Shown: positions 40,553-49,381 of the stretch, piece after piece
How positions within the stretch are numbered: position 1 is the stretch's first letter
How the letters are laid out: every line of letters starts with the position of its first letter
Assembly: GCF_001418655.1 (NCBI RefSeq)
Contig: NZ_LIQZ01000067.1
Location: 1-64,000 of the forward strand
Origin: Streptomyces phaeochromogenes
Lineage (GTDB): Bacteria; Actinomycetota; Actinomycetes; Streptomycetales; Streptomycetaceae
DNA length: 64,000 bases
Direction of reading: 5' to 3'
The notes under the pieces: generated by a model
Told to the model about the DNA's origin: nothing
What the model saw: the letters and a program-made list of their open reading frames with translations, nothing else
Databases searched by the model: none
Translations under genes and position numbers: made by a program

Positions 40553-42782
40553 TCCGTGCGGACTCCTTCATTGGAATTGATTCGACTCCCGCGGTGGCGT
40601 GGCTGCTTGCGGGGCCGTTCTCACTGATTCCGAAACGTTGGTGGAACCTACGAAGCGGCCCCGGCGCATACCAGGCCGAGCGGCCGAGCAGTCGCATGGC
40701 GGCAGGCAGCAGCACTCCGCGTACGGCGATGGCGTCGATGAGGATGGCCAGACCGCTGCCGAGGCCGAACATCTGCATGAAGCTGACCTTCGCCGTGGCG
40801 AAAGCGAAGAAGCCGACCGCGAGGAGACAGGCCGCGGCGCTGACGATCTTCCCGGTGTGGCCGAGGCCGTGGACGACGGCGTCCTTGGTGCTCTCGCCCT
40901 CGTCGTGGAGCTCCTTGATCCTGCTGGTGACGAACACCTCGTAGTCCATGGACAGACCGAAGGCGATGCAGAAGAGCAGCACCGTCATGGACGTGTCCAT
41001 CGGCTGGGCAGTGAATCCCAGCACGGAGCTGAGATGGCCGTCCTGGAAGATCCAGGTCATCGCGCCGATCGCCGCGGCCAGGCTGATGATGTTCAGGGCC
41101 AGCGCACGGACCGGCTGGACGATGCTTCCGGTGAAGAGGAAGAGCAGGATGAAGGTGGTGACGGCGACCAGGCCTCCGGCCAGGGGGAGCCGGCTCGCGA
41201 TCGAGTCCTTGGTGTCGAGCAGCTCAGCGTCTCCGCCTCCGACCAGGACCTCCTTGGCGCCGGCGGGCGCCGCGACGTCCCGGACCGTCCGGACGAGAGA
41301 CTGCGCGTCGTCCGACTTGGGCGGAGGGGTACCGATGACGGTGACCCGCTGCGCGTCGGGGCGCTCCAGGGCTTCGTTCGCCGGGCCGGGGGCCTGCGCC
41401 TTGCCCTGCGCGTAGGTGCCCGTCGCCGCCTCGACGCGAACGACCCCGTCGAGGAGCGACAGCTTCTCCGCGTACGCGTCGACAGCCTCGTAGTTCACGG
41501 ACCCGTCGGCCACCACTTGGATGGCCGCCTCGTCATCGCCCGCGAAGTCCGCCTCAAGTGCCGTGGACACCTGCCGGCTCGCGGCGTCCTCGGGAAGGAC
41601 CCGTTCGTCGGGGGTACCGAACGTGACGCCGAGGAGTGGAGCAGCGGCGAGCAGGAGCACCGCGAGCACCGGCACGCTGGTCAGCACCGGCCGGCGCATC
41701 ACGGTCCCGGCCAGCCGGCCCCAGAACGGTGCGCGTCGGCGATGACGGTCGGCCTTGGGCCAGGGGAGCCTGCCGCTGTTGATGCGATGTCCCAGCAGCA
41801 TGAGCAGGGCGGGCATCACGAAGAGGGTGCCGACGGCCGCGATGACGACCACGCCCACACCGGCATAGGCGAACGAGCGGAGGAAGTACTGCGGGAAGAC
41901 CAGGAGCGCGGTGAGCGCCACCGCGACCGTGCCGGCCGAGAACACGACCGTGCGTCCCGCGGTGTGCACCGTCGTTCGCACCGCGTCGGCAACGCTCGTC
42001 CCCAACGCGAGCTGCTCCCGGAAGCGGCTGATCATCAACAGTGCGTAGTCGATGCCGAGTCCGAGCCCGAGGGCGGTGGTCAGGTTGATCGAGAAGACCG
42101 ACACGTCGGTGACGCTGCCGAGGAGGGCGAGTTCCGCGAAGGTCCCGGCGACCGCCACCGTGCCGATGGCGAGCGGCAGCAGCGCCGCGACCACGCCACC
42201 GAACACGATGAGAAGGAGCAGCAGCGTCAGGGGGACCGCGATGATCTCCGCGAGGAGGAGGTCCTTCAGTACCTGCTCCGACAGTTCGGCGCCCACCGCC
42301 GTACCGCCGCCGGCCTTGACGGTGAGTCCCTCGTACCGGCCCGTGTAGGTGTCGATGATGTCGTGCGCGTGCTCTTCCCGCGTCGACTCGTCGCCCTTCA
42401 CATGGGCGAGGACCATGGCCGAACGGCCGTCACGGGCAAGGAGCGAGTCGCTCTGCGTGTCCCAGTAGGAGACGATGTTGCCGAGTTCGGGTTCCTTGCG
42501 CAGATCGGCCACCAGTTGTCGGCCGTCCTGCTCCACCGCCGGGTCGGTGACGCGCTGCGTGCCACTGCTGACCAGCAGCACCAGGTTCGCTTCCCCGCCG
42601 AACTTCTCGTCGATGACCCGACTGGCCTGTGTGGACTGCGAGTCCGGGTCGTCGAAGCCGCCGCCCACGAGCTTCCCGAAGGCGCCCACACCCACGACGC
42701 TCATCGCAGCCACGAGGACGGAGGCCACCACAAGCACAGCTCTGGGCCACCGAACCGTCAATTCCGCAACGCGGTCAAACAT
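40545..42782 (-). CDS. MMPL-family membrane exporter
   Basis: This 745-residue protein has twelve predicted membrane helices in the RND/MMPL arrangement, two groups of one plus five, with two extracytoplasmic loops. Recognisable segments are LGLGLGIDYALLMISRFREQ and LFCIAFGLSMDYEVFVTSRI, which carry the conserved aspartate-tyrosine pair of MMPL transporters. Family members export lipids or hydrophobic products using the proton gradient. I chose ATG 42782 because AAAGGA lies 5 nt upstream; ATG 42788 adds two residues. An AraC regulator is divergent upstream and may control it. Confidence 0.9.
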   Translation of the reverse strand: MFDRVAELTVRWPRAVLVVASVLVAAMSVVGVGAFGKLVGGGFDDPDSQSTQASRVIDEKFGGEANLVLLVSSGTQRVTDPAVEQDGRQLVADLRKEPELGNIVSYWDTQSDSLLARDGRSAMVLAHVKGDESTREEHAHDIIDTYTGRYEGLTVKAGGGTAVGAELSEQVLKDLLLAEIIAVPLTLLLLLIVFGGVVAALLPLAIGTVAVAGTFAELALLGSVTDVSVFSINLTTALGLGLGIDYALLMISRFREQLALGTSVADAVRTTVHTAGRTVVFSAGTVAVALTALLVFPQYFLRSFAYAGVGVVVIAAVGTLFVMPALLMLLGHRINSGRLPWPKADRHRRRAPFWGRLAGTVMRRPVLTSVPVLAVLLLAAAPLLGVTFGTPDERVLPEDAASRQVSTALEADFAGDDEAAIQVVADGSVNYEAVDAYAEKLSLLDGVVRVEAATGTYAQGKAQAPGPANEALERPDAQRVTVIGTPPPKSDDAQSLVRTVRDVAAPAGAKEVLVGGGDAELLDTKDSIASRLPLAGGLVAVTTFILLFLFTGSIVQPVRALALNIISLAAAIGAMTWIFQDGHLSSVLGFTAQPMDTSMTVLLFCIAFGLSMDYEVFVTSRIKELHDEGESTKDAVVHGLGHTGKIVSAAACLLAVGFFAFATAKVSFMQMFGLGSGLAILIDAIAVRGVLLPAAMRLLGRSAWYAPGPLRRFHQRFGISENGPASSHATAGVESIPMKESARNA

Positions 42783-42942
42783 GTCCATCCTTTGATCGAG
42801 GGGATCTCGCGGAGGCGGATCCCGGTACGACGCCGTTCGGCTGCGCGCAGACAAGACGCGGGACCGGCCCGGGAGTTCGATCCCGGCGACGTGAGCTGGC
42901 TCACAGCTGCGGGGTGGTCCGCGGCCGGCCTTACGATGAGGC

Positions 42943-43869
42943 GTGTCTTCCCGGAGCCAGGACCTCACGGTCTCCTCGGCGAGCGCCTGGGACGAGGTCT
43001 TCACCGGCCTCCACGGCGCGAGCCGCATCAAGGTGCCGGATCGCCGCGCTCCGTGGGCCGGTCGCCTGGAGTGGCAGCGGTCGAAGGTCTACGGCCTCGC
43101 CCTGTGCGCCGGCGGTGAGGAAGTGATCGACAGGGACACCCGGCACATCCGGTCCGACCCCCGGGGCACGTACGAACTCCTCGTACCGCTCGCCGGGACG
43201 GCCTGGGTGGAACAGGGGTCGTCGTCCGGTGAGATCGGGCCCGGCACCATGGTGCTGTGCGACATCGACCGCCCGCTGACGTTCGCGCACGGTGACGATC
43301 TCGTGGGGCTCTCCTTCCTCATGCCCGGCCAGAACGTCGTCGGACGCAGCCCGGTCGCGGCCGAGGGGCCGCACATACTCAGCGGCGCCGGCGGACTGGG
43401 CCGAGTCGTGCGGCAGTTGACGACCACACTGCACGAGGAGCGTGAGCAACTCTCCGAGTCGACCTTCGACATCGCGTGCGACCGGCTGCTGGACCTGGTG
43501 TGTCTGGCAGCGGAGGGCGGCAACGATTCGGCGCCCACCGGGCAGCGAGCGACGGTCGAGGCCGCGATCCGGAGTTACATCCGCGAGCATGCCTGCGACA
43601 GGGACCTGGACGTCGTCGGCGTCGCGCGGGCGCTCGGCTGGTCCGCGCGCTATGTCCAGCAGGTGCTGCAGGCGGCCAACACCACCTCGCGCGACCTCAT
43701 CCGCCGCGAACGGCTGAACGTCGCCCGAGCCCGTCTGGCCGGCGCGAGTTGGGCCACGTACTCGATCGCGGAGATCGCCCATTCCTGCGGCTTCGGCAGC
43801 CATGCCTCGTTCGCCACCGCGTTCCGGTCGGAGTTCGGGATGACGCCCCGCGAGGCCAGACGCGGCTAG
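42943..43869 (+). CDS. AraC-family transcriptional regulator
   Basis: This 308-residue protein has a cupin-like N-terminal effector domain (YGLALCAGGEEVIDRDTRHI, then TYELLVPLAGTAWVEQG) and a C-terminal AraC domain with two helix-turn-helix units (DLDVVGVARALGWSARYVQQ, then YSIAEIAHSCGFGSHASFAT), ending with GMTPREARR. The GTG at 42943 starts the frame. It is divergent from the MMPL exporter by 160 bp and converges with the lactonase, sharing stop codons. It probably regulates one or both. The ligand is unknown. Confidence 0.9.
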   Translation: MSSRSQDLTVSSASAWDEVFTGLHGASRIKVPDRRAPWAGRLEWQRSKVYGLALCAGGEEVIDRDTRHIRSDPRGTYELLVPLAGTAWVEQGSSSGEIGPGTMVLCDIDRPLTFAHGDDLVGLSFLMPGQNVVGRSPVAAEGPHILSGAGGLGRVVRQLTTTLHEEREQLSESTFDIACDRLLDLVCLAAEGGNDSAPTGQRATVEAAIRSYIREHACDRDLDVVGVARALGWSARYVQQVLQAANTTSRDLIRRERLNVARARLAGASWATYSIAEIAHSCGFGSHASFATAFRSEFGMTPREARRG

Positions 43870-44843
43870 CCGTTGGACGGGCTGAAGTACCGGCGGGGAT
43901 TGTCGACCAGCATGGTGGTGAGCTGCGCCTCGGTGACGCCGGCGCGACGCAGCGCCGGAAGCACCTCGTCGTGCAGGTGCGTGTAGTGCCAGTTCGGCGC
44001 GATCTGCTCCCGTACGCCGGGCGGGAACCAGTCGATGTGGCACGACGCGTCGTGCGACAGGACCATCCGCTCGGCGAACCCTTCGTGCGCGAGCGTCGCG
44101 ACGGTCGCCACTCGCTGGTCGCCGGGCAGCAGGATGTCGAGGCCGAAGCGGTCCATGCCGACGTACGAGCCGTTGTCGATGAGCTGGTGCAGATAGTCCA
44201 GGTCGGCGGTGTCGCCGCTGTGGCCGATGACGACCGCCCCGAGGCCCACGCCTTCGCTCCGCAGGACCTCCTGTGCGACGAGGCCCGTACGAGCACCCGC
44301 GCTGGTGTGCACCGTGATCGGGGCCCCGGTCCGCAGATGGGCCTGCGCGACCGCTCGCATCACCCGCTCGACTCCCGGGGTGAGTTGGTCCTCGATCGCG
44401 CACTTCAGGAACGCGGCCCTGATGCCCGTGTCCGCGATGCCCGTGGTGAGTTCACGGACGAACAGGTCGGTCATGCGCTCGGGCCCGCCGAGCATCGTGC
44501 CCGGCCCGTGGTACCGGAAGAAGTCGGGGACGTCGGCCAGCGTGTAAAGGCCGGTCGCCGCCACGATGTTGAGGTCGACCTGCTCGTTCACCAGGGCGAC
44601 TCGTGAGACATCGCGTCCGAGCCCGATGACGGTGGGGTCGACGATGGTGGTGACGCCCGTCGCGGCAAGCGCCTTGAGCCGGGTCACCGCGTCGCTGATG
44701 TGTTCCTGCTCGTCCCAGGTCTCCGGAAGGGCCTGCCGGAGTTCCTCGCTGAGAACGAAGACGTGCTCGTGCATCAGTACGGCGCCGAGGTCACTGGCCG
44801 CCACGGGGCCGCGGACAGTCTGTACCTGCGGGGTCGAGGTCAT
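43866..44843 (-). CDS. Phosphotriesterase-family lactonase/hydrolase
   Basis: This 325-residue enzyme is a TIM-barrel phosphotriesterase-family protein. It contains the HxH pair at H25/H27 (MHEHVF), the lysine in AFLKCAIED that is carbamylated in the family, later histidines in VHTSAG and IGHSGD, and the aspartate in LSHDAS. All six expected metal and catalytic residues are therefore present. Family members include quorum-quenching lactonases and aryl-phosphatases. The ATG at 44843 is preceded by CGAAGGA. Its stop overlaps the convergent AraC stop by 3 bp. It may act on lactone signals, but this is inference. Confidence 0.88.
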   Translation of the reverse strand: MTSTPQVQTVRGPVAASDLGAVLMHEHVFVLSEELRQALPETWDEQEHISDAVTRLKALAATGVTTIVDPTVIGLGRDVSRVALVNEQVDLNIVAATGLYTLADVPDFFRYHGPGTMLGGPERMTDLFVRELTTGIADTGIRAAFLKCAIEDQLTPGVERVMRAVAQAHLRTGAPITVHTSAGARTGLVAQEVLRSEGVGLGAVVIGHSGDTADLDYLHQLIDNGSYVGMDRFGLDILLPGDQRVATVATLAHEGFAERMVLSHDASCHIDWFPPGVREQIAPNWHYTHLHDEVLPALRRAGVTEAQLTTMLVDNPRRYFSPSNG

Positions 44844-45149
44844 GCGGATCCTTCGATGCTCGCCCGGGACCGCCCGTCGAGCGGGCGGCCGGGGTGTGGT
44901 GGGAGAGGACTGCTGGCGGAACCGTCGCTCCGAGGACAGTCCCGGGTTCGGCCTGGTGACGACTCTCGCAGGGCCGTGGGACGCCGTCTTTCGCGTCGGC
45001 GCGCAGTCCTTTCGCACAGGCGTGATGCCCGGCGGGGCCGCCGAGACGCACAGGCGTGATGCGCGGCCGGCGCCGCCGAGCCGGACATCACGTCGACCGG
45101 GCCACAAGCATGAACTCCAGGACCTGCTCCGCGAGTTGACCTGAAAGGA
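44844..45149. other. 306-bp intergenic region upstream of the lactonase
   Basis: No convincing gene is seen here. The region contains an imperfect tandem repeat (45013-45080) and an otherwise ordinary GC-rich sequence. It must hold the lactonase promoter on the minus strand and the end of the VWA-like gene's transcript. Confidence 0.5.
45013..45080. repeat. Tandem 34-bp imperfect repeat
   Basis: Two adjacent 34-bp units (45013-45046, 45047-45080) begin with the same 16 bp, CGCACAGGCGTGATGC, and diverge in the GC-rich second half. The identical half could be a binding site. They lie about 170-240 bp upstream of the lactonase start. Confidence 0.7.
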
Positions 45150-46424
45150 TCACCTACCGGCGGGAGTAGAGCCGATCTCCACCACGCGAGCCCACGCGGG
45201 CGGCGTGTCGGGGACGTACTCGGGATCGTCCTCGTCCCACGACCCGGAGGCGTACGGCTCGGAGTCGTACGACCGTGGGAACAGACCGACCACCGTCCGG
45301 CAGGACGGCTGCGCGCTCGGCCAGGGTGTCTGACCGTCGGTCAGGACCACGATGACGTCGGGCCGCGGCCGGGTACGGAGCGCCTTGGCGAAGCCCGTGC
45401 GCAGGTCCGTGCCCCCGCCGCCCAGCAGCGGAATCCCCTCGGCACGGCACAACGGATGCACGACCTCGGCGGACGCGTCGCACGGCAGCACGGAGACCAG
45501 GTCCCGCCGGCCGCCCACGGCACGGGAGATCGCGGCAACCTCTCTGAGAGCGCTGCCCAGTTCGGCGTCGCTGACCGAGCCTGAGGTGTCGATGATCACG
45601 GAGACCCGGGGCGGCCTGCGCCGAAGACTGGGGAGCACCACGCCCGGCAACCCGGCCGACCGGCGTGAGGGACGGCCGTAGCTGTAGTCCTGGCCCGCGC
45701 CGGAGCCCGAGGTCGCCGAACGGATCGCCGCGCCCAGCAACTCCCGCCACGCCTGGGGCGGTTGGAACGCCTCCTCGGCCCAGCGCTGCCACGCCTTGGG
45801 GGCGTTCCCCGGACGGCCCTTGATGCCCTGCGCGACCCGGAACCGAACCGCGTCGCGTTGCTGCGCGCTGAGGCCGTTCGCGCCGTTCGGCCCCAGCTCC
45901 CACTCCCTGTCCAGACCGTCCGCCCCGCTGCCGCAGTCCAGCCAGGCGTGGTCCTGTGTGCGCGGCCCGAGCCGGAACTGCCGCAGGTAGTCCTCCATGA
46001 GCTGGCCCTCGGGCAGCCCCAGGGTGCCCGGCTCGACGACGTGCTGGGGCCAGGCCAACCCATCGCCGTACACGTCGTCGTTGATCTCGCAGTCCGCGGC
46101 GATGTTCATCCGCAGCCGTTCCCCGGGGCCGGTCAGTCCCCGTTCCTTCGCGACCCTGTCACTGCGCCCGTGGTGGTCGCGCAGCAGGTGCGACACCTCG
46201 TGCACCCACACACCGGCCAGTTCCTCCACCGGCGTGCGATCCACGAACGCCGGTGAGACGTAGCACCGCCAGTGCCGGTCGACGCCCATCGTCGGTACTG
46301 AACGCGACTCCACGGTGTGCAGGGCGAACAGTGCCGTCGCCAGGTAGGGCCGGGCCCGCGCCGCCTGCAGCCGGGCGGCGAAGAGCTTGTCGAGGTCCAG
46401 CGCCCTCGGCGGCTCCGCGATCAC
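45150..46424 (-). CDS. DUF2201-type metallopeptidase/VWA-like protein
   Basis: This 424-residue protein combines a putative metallopeptidase domain with a VWA-like domain, the DUF2201 arrangement. The zinc motif HEVSH is at 75-79 in GVWVHEVSHLLRDHHG. The VWA half carries the metal-site set: DTSGSVSD around residue 285, the threonine in GGGGTDLRTGF and the aspartate in VVLTDGQTPW. The GTG at 46424 overlaps the MoxR stop as GTGA, so translation is coupled. It is the effector-like partner of the adjacent ATPase. Proteolysis of a target is possible but unproven. Confidence 0.85.
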   Translation of the reverse strand: MIAEPPRALDLDKLFAARLQAARARPYLATALFALHTVESRSVPTMGVDRHWRCYVSPAFVDRTPVEELAGVWVHEVSHLLRDHHGRSDRVAKERGLTGPGERLRMNIAADCEINDDVYGDGLAWPQHVVEPGTLGLPEGQLMEDYLRQFRLGPRTQDHAWLDCGSGADGLDREWELGPNGANGLSAQQRDAVRFRVAQGIKGRPGNAPKAWQRWAEEAFQPPQAWRELLGAAIRSATSGSGAGQDYSYGRPSRRSAGLPGVVLPSLRRRPPRVSVIIDTSGSVSDAELGSALREVAAISRAVGGRRDLVSVLPCDASAEVVHPLCRAEGIPLLGGGGTDLRTGFAKALRTRPRPDVIVVLTDGQTPWPSAQPSCRTVVGLFPRSYDSEPYASGSWDEDDPEYVPDTPPAWARVVEIGSTPAGR

Positions 46425-47683
46425 CGGCTCGCCCTGGTGGCGACCGCGGCCCGGGCCGCCGCCAGGTCTGCCCGCCGGGAGATGGACACCGCTCCGGCAA
46501 GTCGTTCGATCGATGCCGGAACGTCCCAGTCCTGCTGACGCAGCGAGGCGAGTGTGGTCGCCGGGACGACCACCAGGTCCGGGGCTCCGGTGTCCAGCGC
46601 CCGCACCAGAAGCGCCCACGCGGCGTCCCAGCGCGCCTTGTCCGGGCGCTTGCGAACAGCGGCCACGACACCGTCGAGCACGGCCTGGCGCAGATCCCCT
46701 CGCTCGGGCAGGGCGGCGGACTCCGGGTCGGCGAGCAGCAGTTCGGGGTCCGGGAGGTCCATACGGTCCAGGCCGGCCAGCAGTTCCAGACCGGGGCCGT
46801 CGCCCACCGTTCCCCTGACGAGCAGGGACAGCACCTCCCTGGAGGAACCGGCCGCGGTCGCGAAGGCGATCAGGCACAGGGTCATCTCCCAGCTGCGGGG
46901 TGACGGCCAGGGTCCGCCCCGGCGCGTCTCGTTGCTGGGCAGCCGGTGTACGAGTCCGGGGCGGGCGGAGAGGAGTTCGCACACGGCACGACGGGCGAAG
47001 CTCACGGCCTCCGGCAGCCGCTCCGGATCCAGCCGCGGCAGGGTGGCCCGCGGCCAGGTCCCACCGAGGCCGCGAACCACCACGTCGTGGTCGTGGGTCC
47101 ACTGGAGATGGACGAACCGGTTGGCCAGGGGCGGGCTCAGCTCCCAGCCGTCGGCCGCCGAGGACCGCGGATTGGCGGCGGCCACGATACGTACGCCGGG
47201 CGGCAACTGCAGGGCGCCGATGCGCCGTTCGAGTACGAGGCGAAGCAGCGCGGCCTGCACGGCAGGGGGCGCGGTGGACAGCTCGTCCAGGAACAGCAGC
47301 CCGCGGCCTGCCCGTACCAGTCGGACCGCCCAGTCCGGCGGGGCCATCGGGACGCCCTGTTCCGCGGGATCGTCGCCGATGACGGGCAGCCCGGAGAAGT
47401 CCGACGGCTCGTGCACGCTGGCGATGACGGTGGTCAGTGGAAGGTCCAGGGACGCGGCGAGTTGTGTCAGCGCCGCGGTCTTGCCGATACCCGGCTCGCC
47501 CCACAGGAGGACGGGCAGGTCCGCGGCGACGGCCAGTGTGAGGGCCTCCAGTTGGTTGTCGGGGCGCGGTTCCGTGGTGGTGTCGCGCAGGCGGGCCAAC
47601 AGGTCGCCCGCGATGTCGAGTTGGGAGATGTGCGTCGGGTCGGAGGGTGCGCTGGGCGCGGCGAACGGGCTGTATGAGGGCAT
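46421..47683 (-). CDS. MoxR-type AAA+ ATPase (second set)
   Basis: This 420-residue protein is a MoxR-like AAA+ ATPase. Walker A is GEPGIGKT (62-69), Walker B is LLFLDELS followed by TAPPAVQAALLRLVLERRI, and sensor 1 lies in IVAAANPRSSAADG. The family acts as a chaperone on VWA partners. The ATG at 47683 is preceded by AGGTGA with 7-nt spacing. The stop overlaps the VWA-like gene. It differs from the first MoxR protein in sequence and in partners, so the two sets are distinct. Confidence 0.9.
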   Translation of the reverse strand: MPSYSPFAAPSAPSDPTHISQLDIAGDLLARLRDTTTEPRPDNQLEALTLAVAADLPVLLWGEPGIGKTAALTQLAASLDLPLTTVIASVHEPSDFSGLPVIGDDPAEQGVPMAPPDWAVRLVRAGRGLLFLDELSTAPPAVQAALLRLVLERRIGALQLPPGVRIVAAANPRSSAADGWELSPPLANRFVHLQWTHDHDVVVRGLGGTWPRATLPRLDPERLPEAVSFARRAVCELLSARPGLVHRLPSNETRRGGPWPSPRSWEMTLCLIAFATAAGSSREVLSLLVRGTVGDGPGLELLAGLDRMDLPDPELLLADPESAALPERGDLRQAVLDGVVAAVRKRPDKARWDAAWALLVRALDTGAPDLVVVPATTLASLRQQDWDVPASIERLAGAVSISRRADLAAARAAVATRASR

Positions 47684-47737
47684 GTTTGATCACCTGAGGG
47701 TTCGTGGAGCGGCGAGTGAGGCAGGGCGAATGGAGGG

Positions 47738-47783
47738 AGGGGTGAGTAGAGGGGAGGGCTGAGTAAGCAGGGGTGAGTAGAAA
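47738..47783 (-). repeat. Purine-rich GGTGAGTAGA repeats upstream of the second MoxR gene
   Basis: GGTGAGTAGA occurs at 47741-47750 and 47772-47781, with a related GCTGAGTA at 47758-47765, in a G/A-rich strand between the unknown gene and the MoxR gene. On the coding strand this is a polypyrimidine leader. Its role is unknown. Confidence 0.5.
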
Positions 47784-47804
47784 GCGGGGAGAGATGCCCC
47801 TGGA

Positions 47805-49271
47805 TCAGCGGCCGGTCGTGTGGCGTGGATGAGAGCGGTGGCCGGGAGGGCGAGGCAGGCTCGGGCGGACGCGGTCGGGTCCCGGGCCGGCGAGGTCCGC
47901 CCGGAAGAGCCCGTAGAGGATGCGCCGCCGCGCGGCCTTCTCCAGTTCGTCCCGCAGCGCGCCGCCGCGCAGCAGTGCGTCGGGACCCAGCAGGCCCTCG
48001 ACGACGGCCAGCGCTCCGACGATGTCACCGTGGTGGAGGCGTTCCCGGACACCGGTGAGGCAGTCCGGATGACGGTGGGCCGTGTCGATGATCTGGAGGC
48101 AGGGGAGTGGTGTACCGGTCAGCTCGGCCAGGAGTTCCTCCCGGCGGATCTCGCCGGGGTCGTGGTCCAGCGGGGACAGGACGCCGTCGACCAGGCCGAT
48201 CCGGTGCTGTTCTCCCCGGCACTCCACGAGGTGCGGTTGCCCTGGCAGGGCGGGCGCCCGCCCGGGGGTCCGGGAGGGACCTCTCGGGGAGTGGGAGTGG
48301 TCCGGTGCCAACGCCGAAGCGACCAGCGGGTGCAGTTGACCGATCTCGATCGAACCACTGCGGATCAGTTCCAGGTCGGGCAGCGTCCAGGTCGCCGCGT
48401 CGGGCAGGACCGGCAGCGCGGCGGTGGCCCCTTTCGTGGGCGCCACGGCGAGGGCGAACCCGGGCGACCCCGCGCCCTCACCGCCCGCGGCCAGGTCCAG
48501 CAGCAGCCGCTGCCCGGATCCCACCCGCACGGCGACGGTACCGGTGGACCGTCCCTCGGCGCGGAGCAGTATCCGGGCCTCTGCGGCCCACCGGTCGACG
48601 GCACAGCGCGGATCCCACGGCACCGGCTCCAGTACATGCGGGTTCACCAGGCGGAATGCCTCGCAGGCATTCACCAGGGCAAGGACCTCGCCGACCGCCC
48701 GATCGGCTCCCGACCGGACCCGTAGCTCATCGCTCCTGCGCGCGTCCCACAGATGACGGTGCAGATCGAGGCGGAACCGCCGGTTGGGGCGGGGATGCGG
48801 GTGACGGCGGGTGCCCGTGTCGGCATGGGACCCGTCCCACAGCGCGAGGCTGATGCGCTGACCGGCATCCGCCCAGGCGGGAGCCGTCCGGACCACCAGA
48901 CACACCGTGCCGGGGCTGTCACGCGTGCCCGGGCCGTCACGCTCCTCCGCGTCGTACCGCGTCAGAGCGATCGTCAGACCCGGGCGCAGCAACCCGTGGG
49001 GAGCGATCCTCGGCATGTGCCAGCGCAGCAGGTCGGGCGCCAAGTGGCGGAGATCCGCGCGGACTTGGGCGGCGAGGTCCCGGCCTCGGGTACGGGCCAG
49101 GGACCGGAGATCGAGATCGACATCCACACCGGCGGCGGCGCACGCCCCGGCCCAGTCCCCGGCACGGCGACGGGCGGACGCGGTCTCGATCATGGAGGGC
49201 GGCACGGCGAACTCCCGCACGCGCGGCCAGAAGGAAAGGCGGAGATCCTCGTACGCGGTGTCAGTGAGCAT
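47805..49271 (-). CDS. Unrecognised protein of the second MoxR operon
   Basis: I do not recognise this 488-residue protein. It has no signal peptide or membrane helix. The N-terminus is helical (AYEDLRLSFWPRVREFAV), a beta-rich middle carries LTIALTRYDAEERDG and SLALWDGSHADTG, and the C-terminus is very basic and Pro-rich (HRSHPRHTTGR). I chose ATG 49271 because AAGGTGA lies 6 nt upstream; a GTG at 49277 is less well placed. The HEAT-repeat gene precedes it by 110 bp on the same strand and the MoxR gene follows by 121 bp. It may be the system-specific adaptor or effector. Confidence 0.72.
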   Translation of the reverse strand: MLTDTAYEDLRLSFWPRVREFAVPPSMIETASARRRAGDWAGACAAAGVDVDLDLRSLARTRGRDLAAQVRADLRHLAPDLLRWHMPRIAPHGLLRPGLTIALTRYDAEERDGPGTRDSPGTVCLVVRTAPAWADAGQRISLALWDGSHADTGTRRHPHPRPNRRFRLDLHRHLWDARRSDELRVRSGADRAVGEVLALVNACEAFRLVNPHVLEPVPWDPRCAVDRWAAEARILLRAEGRSTGTVAVRVGSGQRLLLDLAAGGEGAGSPGFALAVAPTKGATAALPVLPDAATWTLPDLELIRSGSIEIGQLHPLVASALAPDHSHSPRGPSRTPGRAPALPGQPHLVECRGEQHRIGLVDGVLSPLDHDPGEIRREELLAELTGTPLPCLQIIDTAHRHPDCLTGVRERLHHGDIVGALAVVEGLLGPDALLRGGALRDELEKAARRRILYGLFRADLAGPGPDRVRPSLPRPPGHRSHPRHTTGR

Positions 49272-49381
49272 CAGCACTCACCTTGCGCGGACGGGACCCC
49301 CATTCTGTCAACAGAGTGAGTCGTCATCGCGAGCGACAGTAGCGCCCCCGCGCCGACCTGTCAGGTGGTTTTCCGCGGCGG

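Noticed and set aside
40599..43118. Plus-strand frame of 839 codons opposite the MMPL gene
   Set aside because: Composition is His/Arg/Gln-rich with no domain, while the opposite strand encodes a clear transporter.
43866..44843. Calling the phosphotriesterase-like protein an organophosphate-degrading enzyme
   Set aside because: The metal-site residues fit the whole family, which includes lactonases; substrate cannot be read.
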